Assembly: GCA_022495005.1 (NCBI GenBank)
Contig: JAGYXB010000825.1
Coordinates: 6,510,001 to 6,574,000, forward strand
Length of the DNA stretch: 64,000 nt
DNA from: Rhyacophila brunnea
Taxonomy: Eukaryota; Arthropoda; Insecta; Trichoptera; Rhyacophilidae
Direction: 5' to 3'
Positions 36,657 to 49,799 of the stretch are shown piece by piece. Position numbers and translations under genes: made by a program. The stretch's first letter is position 1, and every line of letters starts with the position of its first letter. The notes below the pieces were generated by a model. The model worked only from the letters and a program-made list of their open reading frames with translations. It ran no database searches and was not told where the DNA came from.

Positions 36657-37160
36657 ATAATTACAAGATAAAAAGAACTTTTTATATACAACGTTTTTAA
36701 ATTTTCTGTTGAATCATATAAACTTGACTTGACTAGCTTAAACGATCAAAAAAAATTGTACTTGATAGAAATAATACTGAAATGTCATATTGATTTCCAT
36801 AGTAACGCACGTATATATTAATATGAATAATTTAGTTGCTAGGACCCACTTAGCAACCAATAATACTTTTACTTTTTACGGATTTCTTCCGAAATAACTT
36901 TTCATACAAAACAGAATTAACTGAAAATAAAATCAATTCTACTTAAAGATGGCCAAAAGTATTAAAGAATGTATTGTCGTCGTGTTCTGATATATTCTAA
37001 AAGTTTCAGATAACTCTAGCTAGTCGGGAAGTTAGTTAAAAATCTTCAATCGTCCAATACAAATCTTGGACAAGCAAGAAAAAATTTGTACTGGACACAC
37101 AAGAAAAAAATCTGTACCGGACAAACAATACGAGCTAATAAAAACGTGGTAAAATAATAG
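36657..37160 (-). repeat. Five-copy dispersed element, copy D
   Basis: Inverted orientation, from ATAATTACAAGATAAAAAG to CGTGGTAAAATAATA. It has three tandem variants of the GTACTGGACA/ACAAGAAAAA motif near 37070-37125, more than the other copies. Confidence 0.75.
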
Positions 37161-38663
37161 AAGGGCGCGAGGTGCGCGTGCGTTTTGTATACATTTTTGG
37201 TGATATCATTGTAATTAGTTTATTAACATTTCTTATGTGTGACATCCGGCGTAGCTCCATACTCCAATGACCGTCTGATGCCCTACATGTGTGTTTATCA
37301 AGTTAGAATATTCTGTAGGTACTGCATCATATTACTTGGTTATTGTTTATTAACCCTTATAAACTTGCAATGTTTGTTAGGTATAAGCTACTCTGAAACT
37401 TGGGATGTTGTATAACAGAAAGTTGGAAAATCGCTATGTTAAATACCAAAAAGCGCATAAAACCACCGTAATGTCAATATATAATATTACATTTGGAAAA
37501 GTCAATATTTCCTATCAATTACTTGAAATGCGGAAGTAGGTACATTTTCAGTAAGTTTTCGGCAGGCAATTAAGTATGTAGGTTAATTTTTTTTTATTAA
37601 GAAGGGTTATTACTTTATACATCTGGGGTCCGATATGCTCCGTGTTATCCTATGTGTGTATGTAATTTTACGTGGAAATGCCGATACAGTTTAAACATTG
37701 AGTACATAAAAACTTCTCGGGTTAACAAACAAGCTGAAAAGACGTGGTAATTTTCGCCTAAAGGATGTAAAGGAAGAATAAGGTCGTGAGCAGGGCTAGC
37801 AAAAGTAATAGAATTTACCAGAATCGAAGAGCGGGTAGGTAGCTCATTGTTAGTATTTTCTTGGTATAACGATTTTTTGACGAATTGACATTTTACCACC
37901 TTACGTATTCAACTAAACACCAAAATGTCGATCTCTTTCAACTCACCTGTAGCTGACACTAACACATTGATATTTTAATATGAATATATTCGCGATTTTC
38001 TATGCACCCAGCATGCCACTTTCCAATAATTTAATTAAGATGCAGTATTAGGCAAGACAGCCGAATTCGGTAACTTTATGTCGAAAAGTCACATTGACAA
38101 TATCTAAACTAAAATGTATTAAATAAGACATAGTGATTTATTATTTTTGTCTATTCGTGCAAAAAGTAGATAGATCACGATGATACACACGGAAACGTAC
38201 TAGTGTCCAGAATGTCTTGCACGATAAATTTTAGCATCGAGGTGCTAATTATCTCCAATTGTCTCCGGATTGTACTGAACTGTACAAAGCCGAGTATATT
38301 TAGAATTACGACGGCAGAGCTAGTTATTGATTCGAATGCAACGCGGAAACCCGTTCCCATTAAATGATGATTATCGATTGCAAAATTATTACCATTTATT
38401 TCAATATGCAACAAAAAATATAGCACTACCTACTATCGAAGTTTACAGTGTCGTGTCACGGCCTGACAATAGTGGACATTGTGAATTGTATAAGAATCGT
38501 ATAAGTCGTATTGTGGAAATGTATATATTGCTATACCGATAAGTAGGGAATATACAACCACGGGACGGACTCATAAGTTTTCTTGCATCTAAGATTGCTA
38601 GAATAACTTCTGCCCACAATATCAACATAGGAACTAAGTCAGTGGCGGTTTGTAAAACACATT
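37161..38663. other. Non-coding, nothing recognised
   Basis: A CAGTGGCGGTTTG hAT-like motif at 38640 lies just before the next MITE; no partner end was identified. Confidence 0.45.
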
Positions 38664-38921
38664 GTCAGCTTAATGCAGAATTATTCTAACTAACATTTGA
38701 AATATTTTACAGACGTGTTTTTACACAGTTTTTACAGCCTACCTATGTTATTTATTACTTATTTAAACAAATGTATACATCATTTTATTCATCAACAGTT
38801 GTATTAAATTATGATGTCTACATTTATTTATATAAATAATAAATAGTTGAAGTAGGTTGCTTCAAAGAACTCCCTTTTAAAAAAAATCAAATGTGAGTTA
38901 AAATAGTTCTGCATTCATCTT
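38664..38921. mobile_element. MITE with GCAGAATTATTCTAACT ends, copy 1
   Basis: The left arm TGCAGAATTATTCTAACTAA and the right arm (complement TGCAGAACTATTTTAACTCA) are inverted repeats of about 28 bp. The interior shares GTAGGTTG...CAAAGAACTCCCTT with the inverted copy at 58168-58412. No target duplication was resolved. Confidence 0.65.
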
Positions 38922-40941
38922 AAAAAAACATCTAAAACATTCAAACCTATAAGTATAAGAACAATCATACTACTTAATGATAAATGTACTCTAATAAAAC
39001 AGTATCAGACCAAAATGATCGCATATTCTCGTGGATTTAAAGAATAATACCGGAATTTCATACATAAGTATTGCGAAAGTCCGGGACATGGGAACCCTAG
39101 CTGTGAGTAAACAAGGCTTCGACACAATTCACGTGAAAATTTGTTTGCCAACAAACAAAATAACGTTTTATCTCCAGCCGGGAGACGACGAAATTCTGCC
39201 GTACTCGCTCACCTAAGTATGTATGGATAGATGTGAAAGCAACACCGAAATAGCGCACAATCCAAGATACAACTATGTGCTTTGTACAGCCAACCTAGAT
39301 TAGTTAGATTAGAGTGGATTAGACAAATAATTACACTTTATCTAAATAGGACTTACACATAGGTCCTAAGACTCCTAAGTAAGAGAGTTTTTGTCTGAAA
39401 TCCCAGTCACGAAAGAGCTTTTTTTTTGGTACATAGTAATTAATTATTGCGTTATGTATCAGTACTTACTTATGTATATTCAGTAATGTAATAAATTCAC
39501 TCCGTGTACTGTTTCGACTAATGAGCGTGGAGTTATCTCATAAATGCAACGAATATTCTTTTGTACCACGCATACTACTACCGTAATTATTATTCATAAT
39601 TTGACATGACATAATAGCAAAAAAACGAGTCGTAGGAAGCATAAATAAATACCTACCTTGTAATTTTGTAAGTAATACTGATTTACAAGACTAATCAAAA
39701 GGGTAAATTTCGTCACCTGAATTCAAATTTAAGAGGTTCACAAGATTATGGCATTGGGGGGGGGGGACAATGAAATGAGTAACAGTTTTAACAATATGTA
39801 ACGAGACACAAAACAGCGACATCAAAACAATAAATAGAAAAATTATTGACCCTTTTCCTGCCTCTTAAATCCATTTTTTTTTTCAAGAAAAACAGACAGG
39901 ATACAGCAAATAATAAACCGTGTTCTCAATAAGTCAAACTACCTTTGATGCTGTGTATCTCCACAACAACCAACTGAAATGTGTAACTGCCAATATCTCC
40001 GAACAGTGTTTTTAAGATAACGCTCGTTTTCCAGACATGGGGTCAATTGGTAAGTTACTTAATTATGATTTATTTTTAATGTAATTTTAAAAAACAATGA
40101 ATGTTTGCACTGTTTTCGCGAATTACATTCGGCGTGACAAGTACCTCTGCCATTTTTTACGTCAGTCAAAGGGTTAAAAAGTACCTACTTAACTATCAAC
40201 ACCGAACGAGCTAAGTATAGATCATATTTTAAGAATTTGTAAAACAACATCCACTAGGACTCAATCACTCTCACGCAAGTAGAATATATCAGTATCCAAA
40301 GCTATTTGCTTAAACCGTCAGTCATTTCCCGCACAACTCGCATAGGTAACCAATTGTATGTTAGTTTTGCGCCTTGGGAGAACAAACACCTGACGTTTCC
40401 GATCTCTAAGATTGTTCTCTGGGACGCAAGAACCAATACCACCAAGAATGGCCAAGTTTCTCATTAACATCAGTCTTTTTTTCCAGATACCTATAGCATT
40501 TTTGAAAAACCATCAATCTAGTTTGCAAAATACACATCTGTGGTATACTCGTACGTGGTTAAAATTAACGTTTTCAGATACCTCAAGCAATTTTAAAAGA
40601 ATTGAAAGTCTATAGCTAACCAATTAATGCTTCTTAGATAATTCAGTTAGATAACACCACATTCTTGCTCAATATTGAACACACCCTTCTTTTATATATT
40701 GCCGAATCGGAAGGAATTTATGCTAGCAATAATAAAATATTTCAAATTTTCCAATCATAGGTATGTAGTATGCGATCTTTAAATTATTGTAATACACTAA
40801 TTGGCTCTCGTTTTACCAAGATTATTTAAACCCGGCGGCATATTAACTATGACAAAAAATGAAAAATCACTTTTTTACACTCATCGAAACAGTACTGTTT
40901 ATGGTTATGAATGAAATCGTGTGTTTGTGATTCAACATAAT
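38922..40941. other. Non-coding, nothing recognised
   Basis: Contains an 11-G run at 39756-39766. No supported gene. Confidence 0.5.
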
Positions 40942-40943
40942 TA

Positions 40944-41550
40944 CAGTACTCTCTCAGTAATCCGCCACCCCAAAAACCAGACAAATGTCCAATTAGTGAA
41001 AGCGGCGGATCATAGTGCATACTTTCAAAATATGGTAAAAATTAACACAGGTATTTCGTAAAAAGAGTTTTATGAGAAATTTGTAGGTACTAGCAAATTA
41101 CGGTTTTATTTATAATCAAAATCAAGTATGTATTTACTAAATTATACATATTCAATAACTAAATTAATATTAAACCGTAAATCACTTGACACAAGCTGTT
41201 GTTCAGTGAGGCAGATATTCTTGATTAGCTTATGATTCCTGGCTTTCCCTATGACCAAAAGCTTCATTTTGTGTGTCCCGGTTGCATTTGAGCACGCCAT
41301 AATTATTGTGATACGGTCCTTGGGCACTTTCCTCCCATGCACATTACTTTCTTCGCGATGAACGTAGGAGAAGTTTCCAAAATAAACCCGTCTCATCTGC
41401 GTTGTATACTTGTACGCGGCGGACTACTGAATTTGACAATCGAATACCGGCGAATTATAGAGCTTGATTTTGTGCTTTCAACTATTAAACATAACGGCGG
41501 ATAATAGTAGTTATCGCATAATCGAGCAGCGGGTTACTGAGAGTGTACTG
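40944..41550 (-). mobile_element. pogo/Tigger-like transposon, deleted copy
   Basis: A 607-bp element with inverted ends CAGTACTCTCTCAGTAATCC and, complemented on the right, CAGTACACTCTCAGTAACCC, and TA on both sides (40942-40943 and 41551-41552). It encodes a fragment of a DDE transposase on the minus strand. CAG-starting inverted repeats with TA duplication fit the pogo/Tigger group. Most of the transposase has been deleted. Confidence 0.85.
41142..41410 (-). pseudogene. pogo/Tigger DDE transposase fragment
   Basis: On the minus strand, YNADETGLFWKLL is followed after a frameshift by VHGRKVPKDRITIIMACSNA, then TGTHKMKLLVIGKARN. ADETG carries the first catalytic aspartate of pogo-type transposases (also seen in jerky/CENP-B relatives), and the K-x-R-x-T...CSNATG...LLVIGK block is the next conserved strand set. 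The N-terminal helix-turn-helix and CENPB-type DNA-binding parts and the later catalytic residues are missing. It is inactive. Confidence 0.8.
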
Positions 41551-41552
41551 TA

Positions 41553-42849
41553 TTATATTTTTACCATTAATACACCCCATCGGCAAGGTTGGAACCTGTA
41601 AACGTTCATCAAGTGAAGTGAAATCAGATAAGAATACGATAATTGCGTACTTTTGAACATTTTTACTGATTATCTAGCTAGATTAACCTTGAGGTAGAAT
41701 GTCCCAACAACTATCCAGATAAATTATATATTCGGTAGATTCAACGTATTAATAACATCCATTGATTGAATAATACCCAATAATATTGTGTACGGGATGT
41801 GTAGAGGTGATGTGATCTCGTGGATACCTAGTTAGGAACGGTTAAATAAGCTATGTCGTGACTGGCTCATGTTAAAAATTACGACCGGATTGCGATGCCT
41901 TTTTTGTTTTTGCTTTCCAGCTTCGTAATACATACGTATCAATGCTCTCAAAAAGTGGCCCGCGAACTACGCTAAAACTTCGTCTAAATTGTGCAAAAGC
42001 TGATATATTTCGTGTTTATGTTTACCATTACGTATAAGTATTTAAAATCTTTAATAGTAATTAGCAACGCTCACTATGCTGAAACAAAACTGGACACTTC
42101 GATGGTAGTGCTAGTCAAACTGTTTATAGAAAATGATGAATAAACGAAATATTCAACTGAAAATATACATTTATCGGGTAACAAGGTTTTCCCGCATTGC
42201 ATTTGAAGATAATCGATAACTAACACTACCATCGTAATTCGCGATCCAGTACCTCGTCGGCGTTGGTAATTAGGAAAACGGTTGGCGGGATGGTAGTCTA
42301 CAGAGAGACAAGCAAATACTAGCGTGATTGACTGGATAAAGACAGCAGAGCACCGGGTACGATTTACTTACCCGAGACTGTGGCTTCAAAGAAAATAGTA
42401 TTTATCACACGGACGAGCACTCTGAAAATGTATTTAATGACAAATAACAATGAATTTACATTTCTATGGATGAAAATTATTGTGGAAACCAAATGGAATT
42501 ATCATCGATCAGGCCGACGCGGAAATTTGTACATTTATTTTAAATGGCATTCTTATGGTACGTTTATATCTGACACTTATACCGTTATACTTATTTTATA
42601 TGTCTGACATAAAATTTCACTTACTGTTTACACCTGCATGGATCTGACATAAAATTCTGGTATACTTCTCGTTGAAATAAAGTCTCGACACTTTATTCAA
42701 TGGCAACATTGGAATAAATATATGCAGTGTTGTAATTTATTCGGACACTTATTTTGTATACTTCTCAAAAATGTTATGTCAGTTGTCAATATGGGAATGT
42801 TAAAAAAGAAAGCAGCGAGTGTTATTATTTTAAGTCTTTTGGCAACAAA
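41553..42849. other. Non-coding, nothing recognised
   Basis: A short imperfect direct repeat of TCTGACATAAAATT occurs near 42603 and 42643. Confidence 0.45.
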
Positions 42850-43071
42850 AAGGAGGAAAAAATGGTCTAGATGGGTGCGGGAATGGATTCAGCGACGAGA
42901 AGAAGACAGGTGCCTTCCGTTTAATGTCAGAGTTTAAAATCGAAGATCCAACTCAATTTGTGAACTTTAGTTTGCAAGATTGGACCTTTTGCCAAAAAAC
43001 AAGACACACAATTTAGAAATGCCATAAGTGTAGAAGAACGATTGACAGTAACATTGCGATATCTAGCGCTT
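42850..43071 (+). pseudogene. PIF/Harbinger-type transposase N-terminal scrap
   Basis: Three in-order blocks lie in shifting frames: RRKKWSRWVREWIQRR, then EDPTQFVNF, then KKQDTQFRNAISVEERL followed by TVTLRYLAL. The order W-V-R...R, then D-P-x-x-F-x-x-F, then K-Q-D-T-x-x-R-x-A-I-x-x-x-E-R-L-x-V-T-L-R-Y-L-A is characteristic of the N-terminal part of HARBI1-like nucleases of PIF/Harbinger transposons. At least two frameshifts separate the blocks, and the catalytic DDE part is absent. No inverted ends or 3-bp duplication were found around it. Confidence 0.7.
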
Positions 43072-43876
43072 GATCGTCATTGCATATTCAATATAATATT
43101 ATCGTACTTAATAATACGAGTGCAGGTGTGGGCCAAAATGAATTAGGTAATACCATTTGAAGCGCATCTTTTCTTCACAGAGTGCATCAGAATAAATCGT
43201 ATGTGCCGAGAACAAGCGATATTTTATTTTCGAACAAAATCCATAGAACACGGCACATCCGATTTATTTCTCACTGTCTATGATTTTGACAGATCGCTAC
43301 AGTTCATTTATTAACGTAATCGTTGGGCATACATTCATGGTGTACCTATGATAATTGATTGTCCGTTGTTTTAGAAATATACCTATGCAATTCACTAGGT
43401 ACCTGTCAAACTACGAATAATGTGTCAGGTACTTGATATGAAAGTAGACGGTGGTCCAACTTCGGTGATATATCGCGGCAAGTTCGGAATTGTCGAATAC
43501 GCGGGGTTTATATTTGCGTATATAAGTAGATTGAATAAGTGACAGGTGAGTGTCGACACACGCGAAATAAGTGGCTGGTATAAATATAATTAGTATAATT
43601 ACTGTTTACACTTGGTGAATATGGTGTCATACATAAATATGACAATATAAATGTCAAATGTAAACGTACCATTAGTAGTATTGTAGATAAGTAGCTATAC
43701 TAATATGTTCTATATTGATTTCGTATAGGTGGCATTAAAATTGAACTTGGTATAATAAATAAAAGCATATTAAAATGTAATTAGAATAAGCATTCACATA
43801 CCATGAACGTCTGTATATAATGTTCAATGTTTCTCATCCGCTTAAGGAAACAAAAGTCCAAGAGGATTATTTGTAT
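43072..43876. other. Non-coding, nothing recognised
   Basis: No coding or repeat signal that I can support. Confidence 0.5.
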
Positions 43877-43879
43877 CAG

Positions 43880-44117
43880 CGAAGCTATTCATTACACAAG
43901 ACTGCTCTATCGACGGCTAAAGTGATAAATATTATCACTTTATCATATGTATATATTAAGGCGGTTAATTGTCACAATAAGTTTACTATCAAAACGGTCT
44001 ATCTCGCTCTAAAAGCTAACACAGTTAGACGGTTAACTTATTGTAACAATTAAACGTGTCAATACATAAATATGATGAACTACCGTCGATAGCCGCCCTG
44101 TTTATAGAATAGCTTCG
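43880..44117. mobile_element. Hairpin MITE with CAG flanks, diverged
   Basis: The ends CGAAGCTATTC and GAATAGCTTCG are inverted, and inner segments CTATCGACGG and TTAATTGTCACAATAAGTT pair with their counterparts CCGTCGATAG and AACTTATTGTAACAATTAA. CAG lies directly outside both ends (43877-43879 and 44118-44120). It shares the AAAGTGATAAATA word with the hairpin at 18921-19216. No coding region. Confidence 0.7.
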
Positions 44118-44120
44118 CAG

Positions 44121-46819
44121 AGAATACGTAAATGTTTGAATACAATATTCAACGTTCACCGAACGTATGTACCTTGGTCTGAACTAGGTAGGTATTATTA
44201 TCAAACAATAGTTTCGAATTAGTGTTCAATTCTGCGATTTAATCAAAGTGGAAACCTACATTGATTCCAAATGGCTGTCGTATCTCAAAATATGCTTTGT
44301 ATTTTGAAAAGTTAGAGATGGTCGATAAAAAAACCATTTAGTTTAATTAATGTTGTTACGCATGCCTTTTTTCGGTAATTATCATTCGTTGTAATGTTTT
44401 TGTATGATTTATACGTTACTGAAAAGTACTATATTATTGAACAGACGTTTACTACTTTATAACTATGCACTTGTATAATGAATATCTCTCAAAATTACTC
44501 TAATATTTATACCTACCCACCTTACTATTTGATCAAAATGATCTGCGAGCCTAAATGCTAGGAGGTGTGGCCGTTGCGATTTTGTCCACATTGCAATGTG
44601 TCTAACTAAAACACCTGACAAACAAATGAATGCAATGCGAATGCTGTTATTGCTTCACCGGTTTGGTAATTTACCATTACAATGTTTAACACAATCAAAT
44701 CACATTTAGCGAAACGCCGATCATTTATTTGGCCTGCTATACATTATAAAAGTAGGGCTCACCAGCTACACCTGCAAAATAAGGCCTTCTAAATATCCAT
44801 ACATAGCATTTTTAAACACTTCAAAACAGTAGATAAGTATTAAGTACCATAATGTACGGACATAACTGTATTTATATTTCCACCTTTGAAGGTCTACCAA
44901 CAATACAATTTATTAGCACATACAACATTTTAAGTTGTTAATTAGATAAATATTTTATATTAAAGACTGAATATGAATAATCCATAAAATGTAAGGAAAA
45001 TTAGAAAAAATGGACTTAAAGTGACTTCAAAGCACATCTACCATAATCCTTTATCTAATAAGCTACGACAGAATTCGAAATAACACATCAAATACACAGT
45101 TTTTAGAATACATACATGGATAGTGAATCAGTAAATCCGAATGTGTTCAATCAGTGCTAACGATGTATCCATGTGAGACATTGACCCTTAAGGTTCAAAT
45201 ACATTATGATCACGTTATGTGCTGTCATGTGCTGTCACAGTAAGCTGCCGCTACTGGAAAAAAGTGTGTGATGTCGTATTTTTTGGTATTTAAAATGTTA
45301 TCAGACTGATGCTCCCATCCCGTAGTACATTTTGAACCTTTAGTTTAAACGAACATTGTCAGCAAAATCTGCCAAAACCGCCATAACAACAATGAAGTCA
45401 CCTCACGCGTATCGCGCTTCTTCATTAACCGCAGTAGGTAGTCAGTGAACTTTTTTTCTATTATCCGCAAGCCTACACATTTTAGACTCGCAATCGTTCT
45501 TTATTTTTGGTGGTTTTATCTGTGAATTTTATATTAAATTATTATCTATGGATGCAATATCGCACATTATTTCAATGTAGGCACACGTAGAAACTGTTGA
45601 CATTATCATGAATAAATAATTCAAAATACTAATGCATTAGATTTGGCACTCTCTGTCATTGAATTTATAGAGATAATGATCATTCATAATATTCTGCGGA
45701 GTGATGAAACCATAGACTAAATTTGTCGCCGTAACAGCACATAATAACATTTCGTGATGATAATGTATTTAAACCTATAATGTAATAGAAATCCACAAAA
45801 TATGAGGAGCGCAACACGGAATATATACGGGCATACTGGGCATAACACGAAAAGTCCAAAGAACACACAATGGATAGAGAGGGAGACATTTCGTTTGAGA
45901 TGGCTGTTTAAAATCTTTTAACATTTCGATAACTACTTACACGAAAATTAGCCGGAAAAAAAATAACCGAGAAGAATCGAACACACATTTTTCAGTTAAC
46001 GTGAGTGTGATTAACCCATTAAGCAAACAGAGTCATGTATTCTTACGAATAATTATTATGATTTATTTTCAAATACATGTGACTTTTCAAAATTATGTAG
46101 AATTGACAATATTTATACATACTGTTCGGTTTTTATTACGGTTTTTAATAATGTAAATGTGTCAAGAACTACTTCCATTTTCTTATCAATATTGATTAGT
46201 CTTATTTGTAGATAATATGATAATAAGTAATAGATATAAAAATATGAAATAGCACTACATAATACGAAAAAACAGGTATTTCTTGGACGCAAAATGCGAC
46301 TGTCGTTTGTACTATTATCAATGTTAAGTGCACGCTGTCATAAAAACCAGCCTGACACGATTGCTTCAATGGTAGGTATCAATACAGGTGATTACATGCA
46401 TAATTTGCAACTATTCGCGTCATCTTATCACCTGTATAAAATATGTATACATATATTAACTTGATGACTACATATTTATGACAAAATGCCGTGTATTATA
46501 ATAAAATAATTGCAACCGTCAGATCAGGATAAATTACGAAGTGAAAACCTGATTAAGAAAGAAAAAATAATGAGCTTCTACGAGTGAAGAATGAAATCAT
46601 CATCTCACTACTTACAACTAGATATCTTGATTTTCACTGTTTTTGAGATAGCTATTGAATATGATTCTACATTTCCTTCTCTACAAAATGATAAAAGTAG
46701 TTAAGTCAGACGTTAATGAGAACTGTATTAATTTTGTGTTTGAAAATATTAGATAACACTTTAAAACCACAAATGCATTAAATATAATATATCTACAATA
46801 TTTTTTCACACAATTAACA
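44121..46819. other. Long non-coding AT-rich stretch
   Basis: No gene, element end or strong repeat was recognised in this 2.7 kb. Confidence 0.5.
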
Positions 46820-47055
46820 CGGTGGCCGCGCGGCTTAAGCGTTAGACTATCACGCCGTGGGTCTCAGGTTCGAATCCTGGGTCTGGCAAGTACACATATT
46901 GTTTTTTCAATTTGTGTGTGAGTCAGGGTATGGACCTAATAGGTTGAGCAAGAGGCTGACATCCATTTCTCGTAAAAAAAAATCTGTTAATACAAACCTC
47001 TACTCTGTGGAGGCCCAAATGATCCTATTAGGATCGGACATGGTCGGAAAAAATA
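46820..47055 (+). mobile_element. tRNA-derived SINE, copy 2
   Basis: The head GGTGGCCGCGCGGCTTAAGC (box A region) and GGTTCGAATCC (box B) sit at tRNA-like spacing. A body and the 3' module CTCTGTGGAGGCCC plus CCTATTAGGATCGGACATGG follow. The same modules in the same order are at 21391-21611 on the other strand. It is not a functional tRNA because the SINE body follows box B directly. Confidence 0.82.
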
Positions 47056-47204
47056 TTATTTAATAGTTCCCAATAATTTGACAAGCACAATTTTCGATTT
47101 TTACTTTAAATAATATTTATAGCCTAGATTTATGTTAATCAAGTAAAGTTTTCCCAAAAATTACCAAATCCGAGGTATCTAGTAAAGTTGTAGTATTGAG
47201 GTGA

Positions 47205-47393
47205 CGAATTGGACAGACCACGTGGAAAGAATGCACAGACCTAAAAATAATTTACGAAATAAAACGATCATGGGGCGACCTAAAAAGGTAGAACGATTGC
47301 ATGTATGAAAAGGTCTGGGTAGGGTGGAATGACATAGCCATGAACAGCGACTGCTGGAAGACAATTGTGAACCAAGAAGAAGAAGACCGCTAG
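47205..47393 (+). pseudogene. LINE 3' end relic
   Basis: The plus strand reads WTDHVERMHRPKNN and MGRPKKVERL in one frame, and VWVGWNDIAMNSDCWKTIVN plus QEEEDR and a stop in another. This is the pattern of a LINE C-terminal tail (GHVxRM..., GRPKxxW, WxxIV). At least one frameshift is present. A GAAGAAGAAGA run overlaps the end of the frame, like the tails of the LINE copies at 25166 and 49800. Confidence 0.6.
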
Positions 47394-49791
47394 GTAATAA
47401 TGGTTAAAAAGATTATGTATAAAATAATACATTATTAGTTTATACTGAATATTCAATTGTAGCGTAACCGATGTAAAGTTAATGTTTCGATTCTTTTAAT
47501 ATGTGGTTATTGAATATTATTCGGTCAAAACAACCCAGTTACCGCTCTAAAAGTGTTTGATGGGCGAATTGGTTACGTCTATGTATGGCAGAAACGAGTA
47601 CACGAACTGCATGAGCACCACGGAAGTATCTAGGGGAAGACTTCACCGAGTTATATATTGTAGCTGTAGTAACTGAATAATCATAACGATTAGTTGCCGA
47701 TACGACACCTTTTTCCAACTGATTAAATCTAAAACAAATACGGGTAGGCACTAGTATCTACTCTACTTAAATGTCCCGTAAATCCCACTCAAATACATTG
47801 TATTGTAAACAGGTGTGCCGCCTCTTTCAAGATGCATGTAAATATAATACAATATCTAACACTCGGTCCAGATTTTCCTATGATTTTTCTTATGTTGCTT
47901 ACGTTTTTCAATGAAGAATTGTAAATCGTATGTAGTACACTCTGACTTACGCGAACTCGGAGTTACGCGGTTCTTGATTTTTTCGTGTACCAGTGATTTG
48001 GAAGTCAAATCATAAAACTTGGGTGACAGCTATCGTTTTTGAGGGCTGGTTTGGTCACTACTTCAAACCCGAAGTCGAACGTTAATGCAAGTCTAAACAG
48101 ATTCCATTAAAAATAATTCTTGCTACCTACGTAGAAATTCTACGTGGAAAAAAGAAGGCATTGTGTCGGCAGACGTATTTGTTAGATTTTATGAAGCCAT
48201 CGACAACGAGATAACTTTTATTTTTCATATATTTTTTAAAAAATATTTTGTAGATATTAATATATGCAACGAACTGCAGTTTTATTAAATATTTTTACTT
48301 TAAACTAATGTTTTTGTTAGTCTTTGGTCCCAATTGAACAACATTTTATTGTATATATATGCAAAGGTGTACCCCGACTTACACGAATTCAACTTATTCG
48401 TCGGACCCACCTTCGCGTAACTTCTGGGCACAATGTATTTTGTCAAGAATAACAAACAATTAAATTTAAAAAAATATCTAAATGCCTACCTACTATGACA
48501 AATAGATGATCTTTGATTTCGTGTTATTCAAACGATTGCTATTCGAGAAAAAACAAAAAAATAATTATGTAAAACATGACAATGGTTATGAAAACCGGTA
48601 TGCCTTGACAGTACTTAATATACGCCATGCAGAAATAATATGTAAATACAAATTTAATTCACTATTGCTATTGTTGTAAAACAGGTTATATGACTGTATT
48701 AATTTAACAGTAACTTATATAGAAGATAAATGCATATTATTCTAAGCCCATTGTTTATTAACTAACCATACTCAGGTAGGTATGTAATCCGTTTAGTATG
48801 CGCTTAATCCACCCTCACCTCTAGCGCCAGGGTAGGCTCTGAATAGTAATATTGTAAAACCGTATACGGGTTGCAGTCACCACATTACAATTCTTAAGTA
48901 CATGTAGATACCTACCTTAATAATACATGAGTGTAAGTAAACCTATAAGGAGCAATAAAAGAAAATGGGGTATTCTATATGAAAAATAGTCTTCATACAA
49001 AAGGATTTACACACGTGTACCTATATACTGACACGTGTGCCTTTATTGTCTTCATATTTTATTTTTAAATTTGAATTGTACCTGAACAGGACCGCATGCT
49101 AGTCTACACTAGTCACGGAAAACGAATCACTTAAATTTGAATATAAGTCTTCGCGGCAATTACAAGTCACACCTCGTTCTTAGATACTGATTAGGTCATT
49201 CGAGTTGCGAATAACATAAATTCGGACATGTTTCTGTCTGCACAAGTTCACGATATTATACCATCTGACTCGTCCTGCCTTCACAGCGTTCGCATAGTAC
49301 TCAATGACATGCTCCGATCTTCAGAGCGTTGACGAAAGACGCTGGCTGGATAGAAACGTACAGACCTAAAAACTTATATGAAGAATGGATGGGGGAGCCA
49401 CAGTCGAAAACTACCCAATCAAGGCTCGCAACTGGACAGAATCTGACGTTCGAATGACGTTTTCAATATGGCGTCCATTTATGGTAGTTCGTAGTTCCAT
49501 TTTTGACCGTTCTTCAGATAAGTTTCTAGGACTGTAATTTTTAGCCATGACATGTGAATCGGTCATGACGCATGCGCATAACACCAGCTATACGACTGAT
49601 TCACGAGCAGCCCCTGCTCCTGATTCACACATTTCAAGTCAGTCATACGTGAACGACGGATGTATAGTCTACGCAATATTTATTTATTATACGGTTTAAG
49701 AAATATTCAGTAATTAACAAAAAACTGCAACGATGACTAACATCGTAAAAAATTTTACGTGTTCATGATCCCTAGACTAACTGCCGCACAA
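47394..49791. other. Non-coding, weak repeat traces
   Basis: CTGACTTACGCGAACTCGG at about 47941 and a related CGACTTACACGAATTCAAC at about 48373 are similar words in the same orientation, perhaps eroded ends of one repeat. A weak LINE-like trace lies near 49335-49440. No gene is seen. Confidence 0.4.
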
Positions 49792-49799
49792 AAGCATTT

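Noticed and set aside
43820..44053. A 77-codon open frame
   Set aside because: It lies almost entirely within the CAG-flanked hairpin element and reflects its palindromic sequence.
46820..46890. Candidate tRNA gene
   Set aside because: Box A and box B are present, but the sequence continues into a SINE body shared with 21391-21611 and there is no proper acceptor stem closure.
47941..48420. GACTTACGCGAACTC-like words near 47944 and 48374 considered as inverted ends of a pogo-type MITE
   Set aside because: Both are in the same orientation, so they cannot be terminal inverted repeats of one element.
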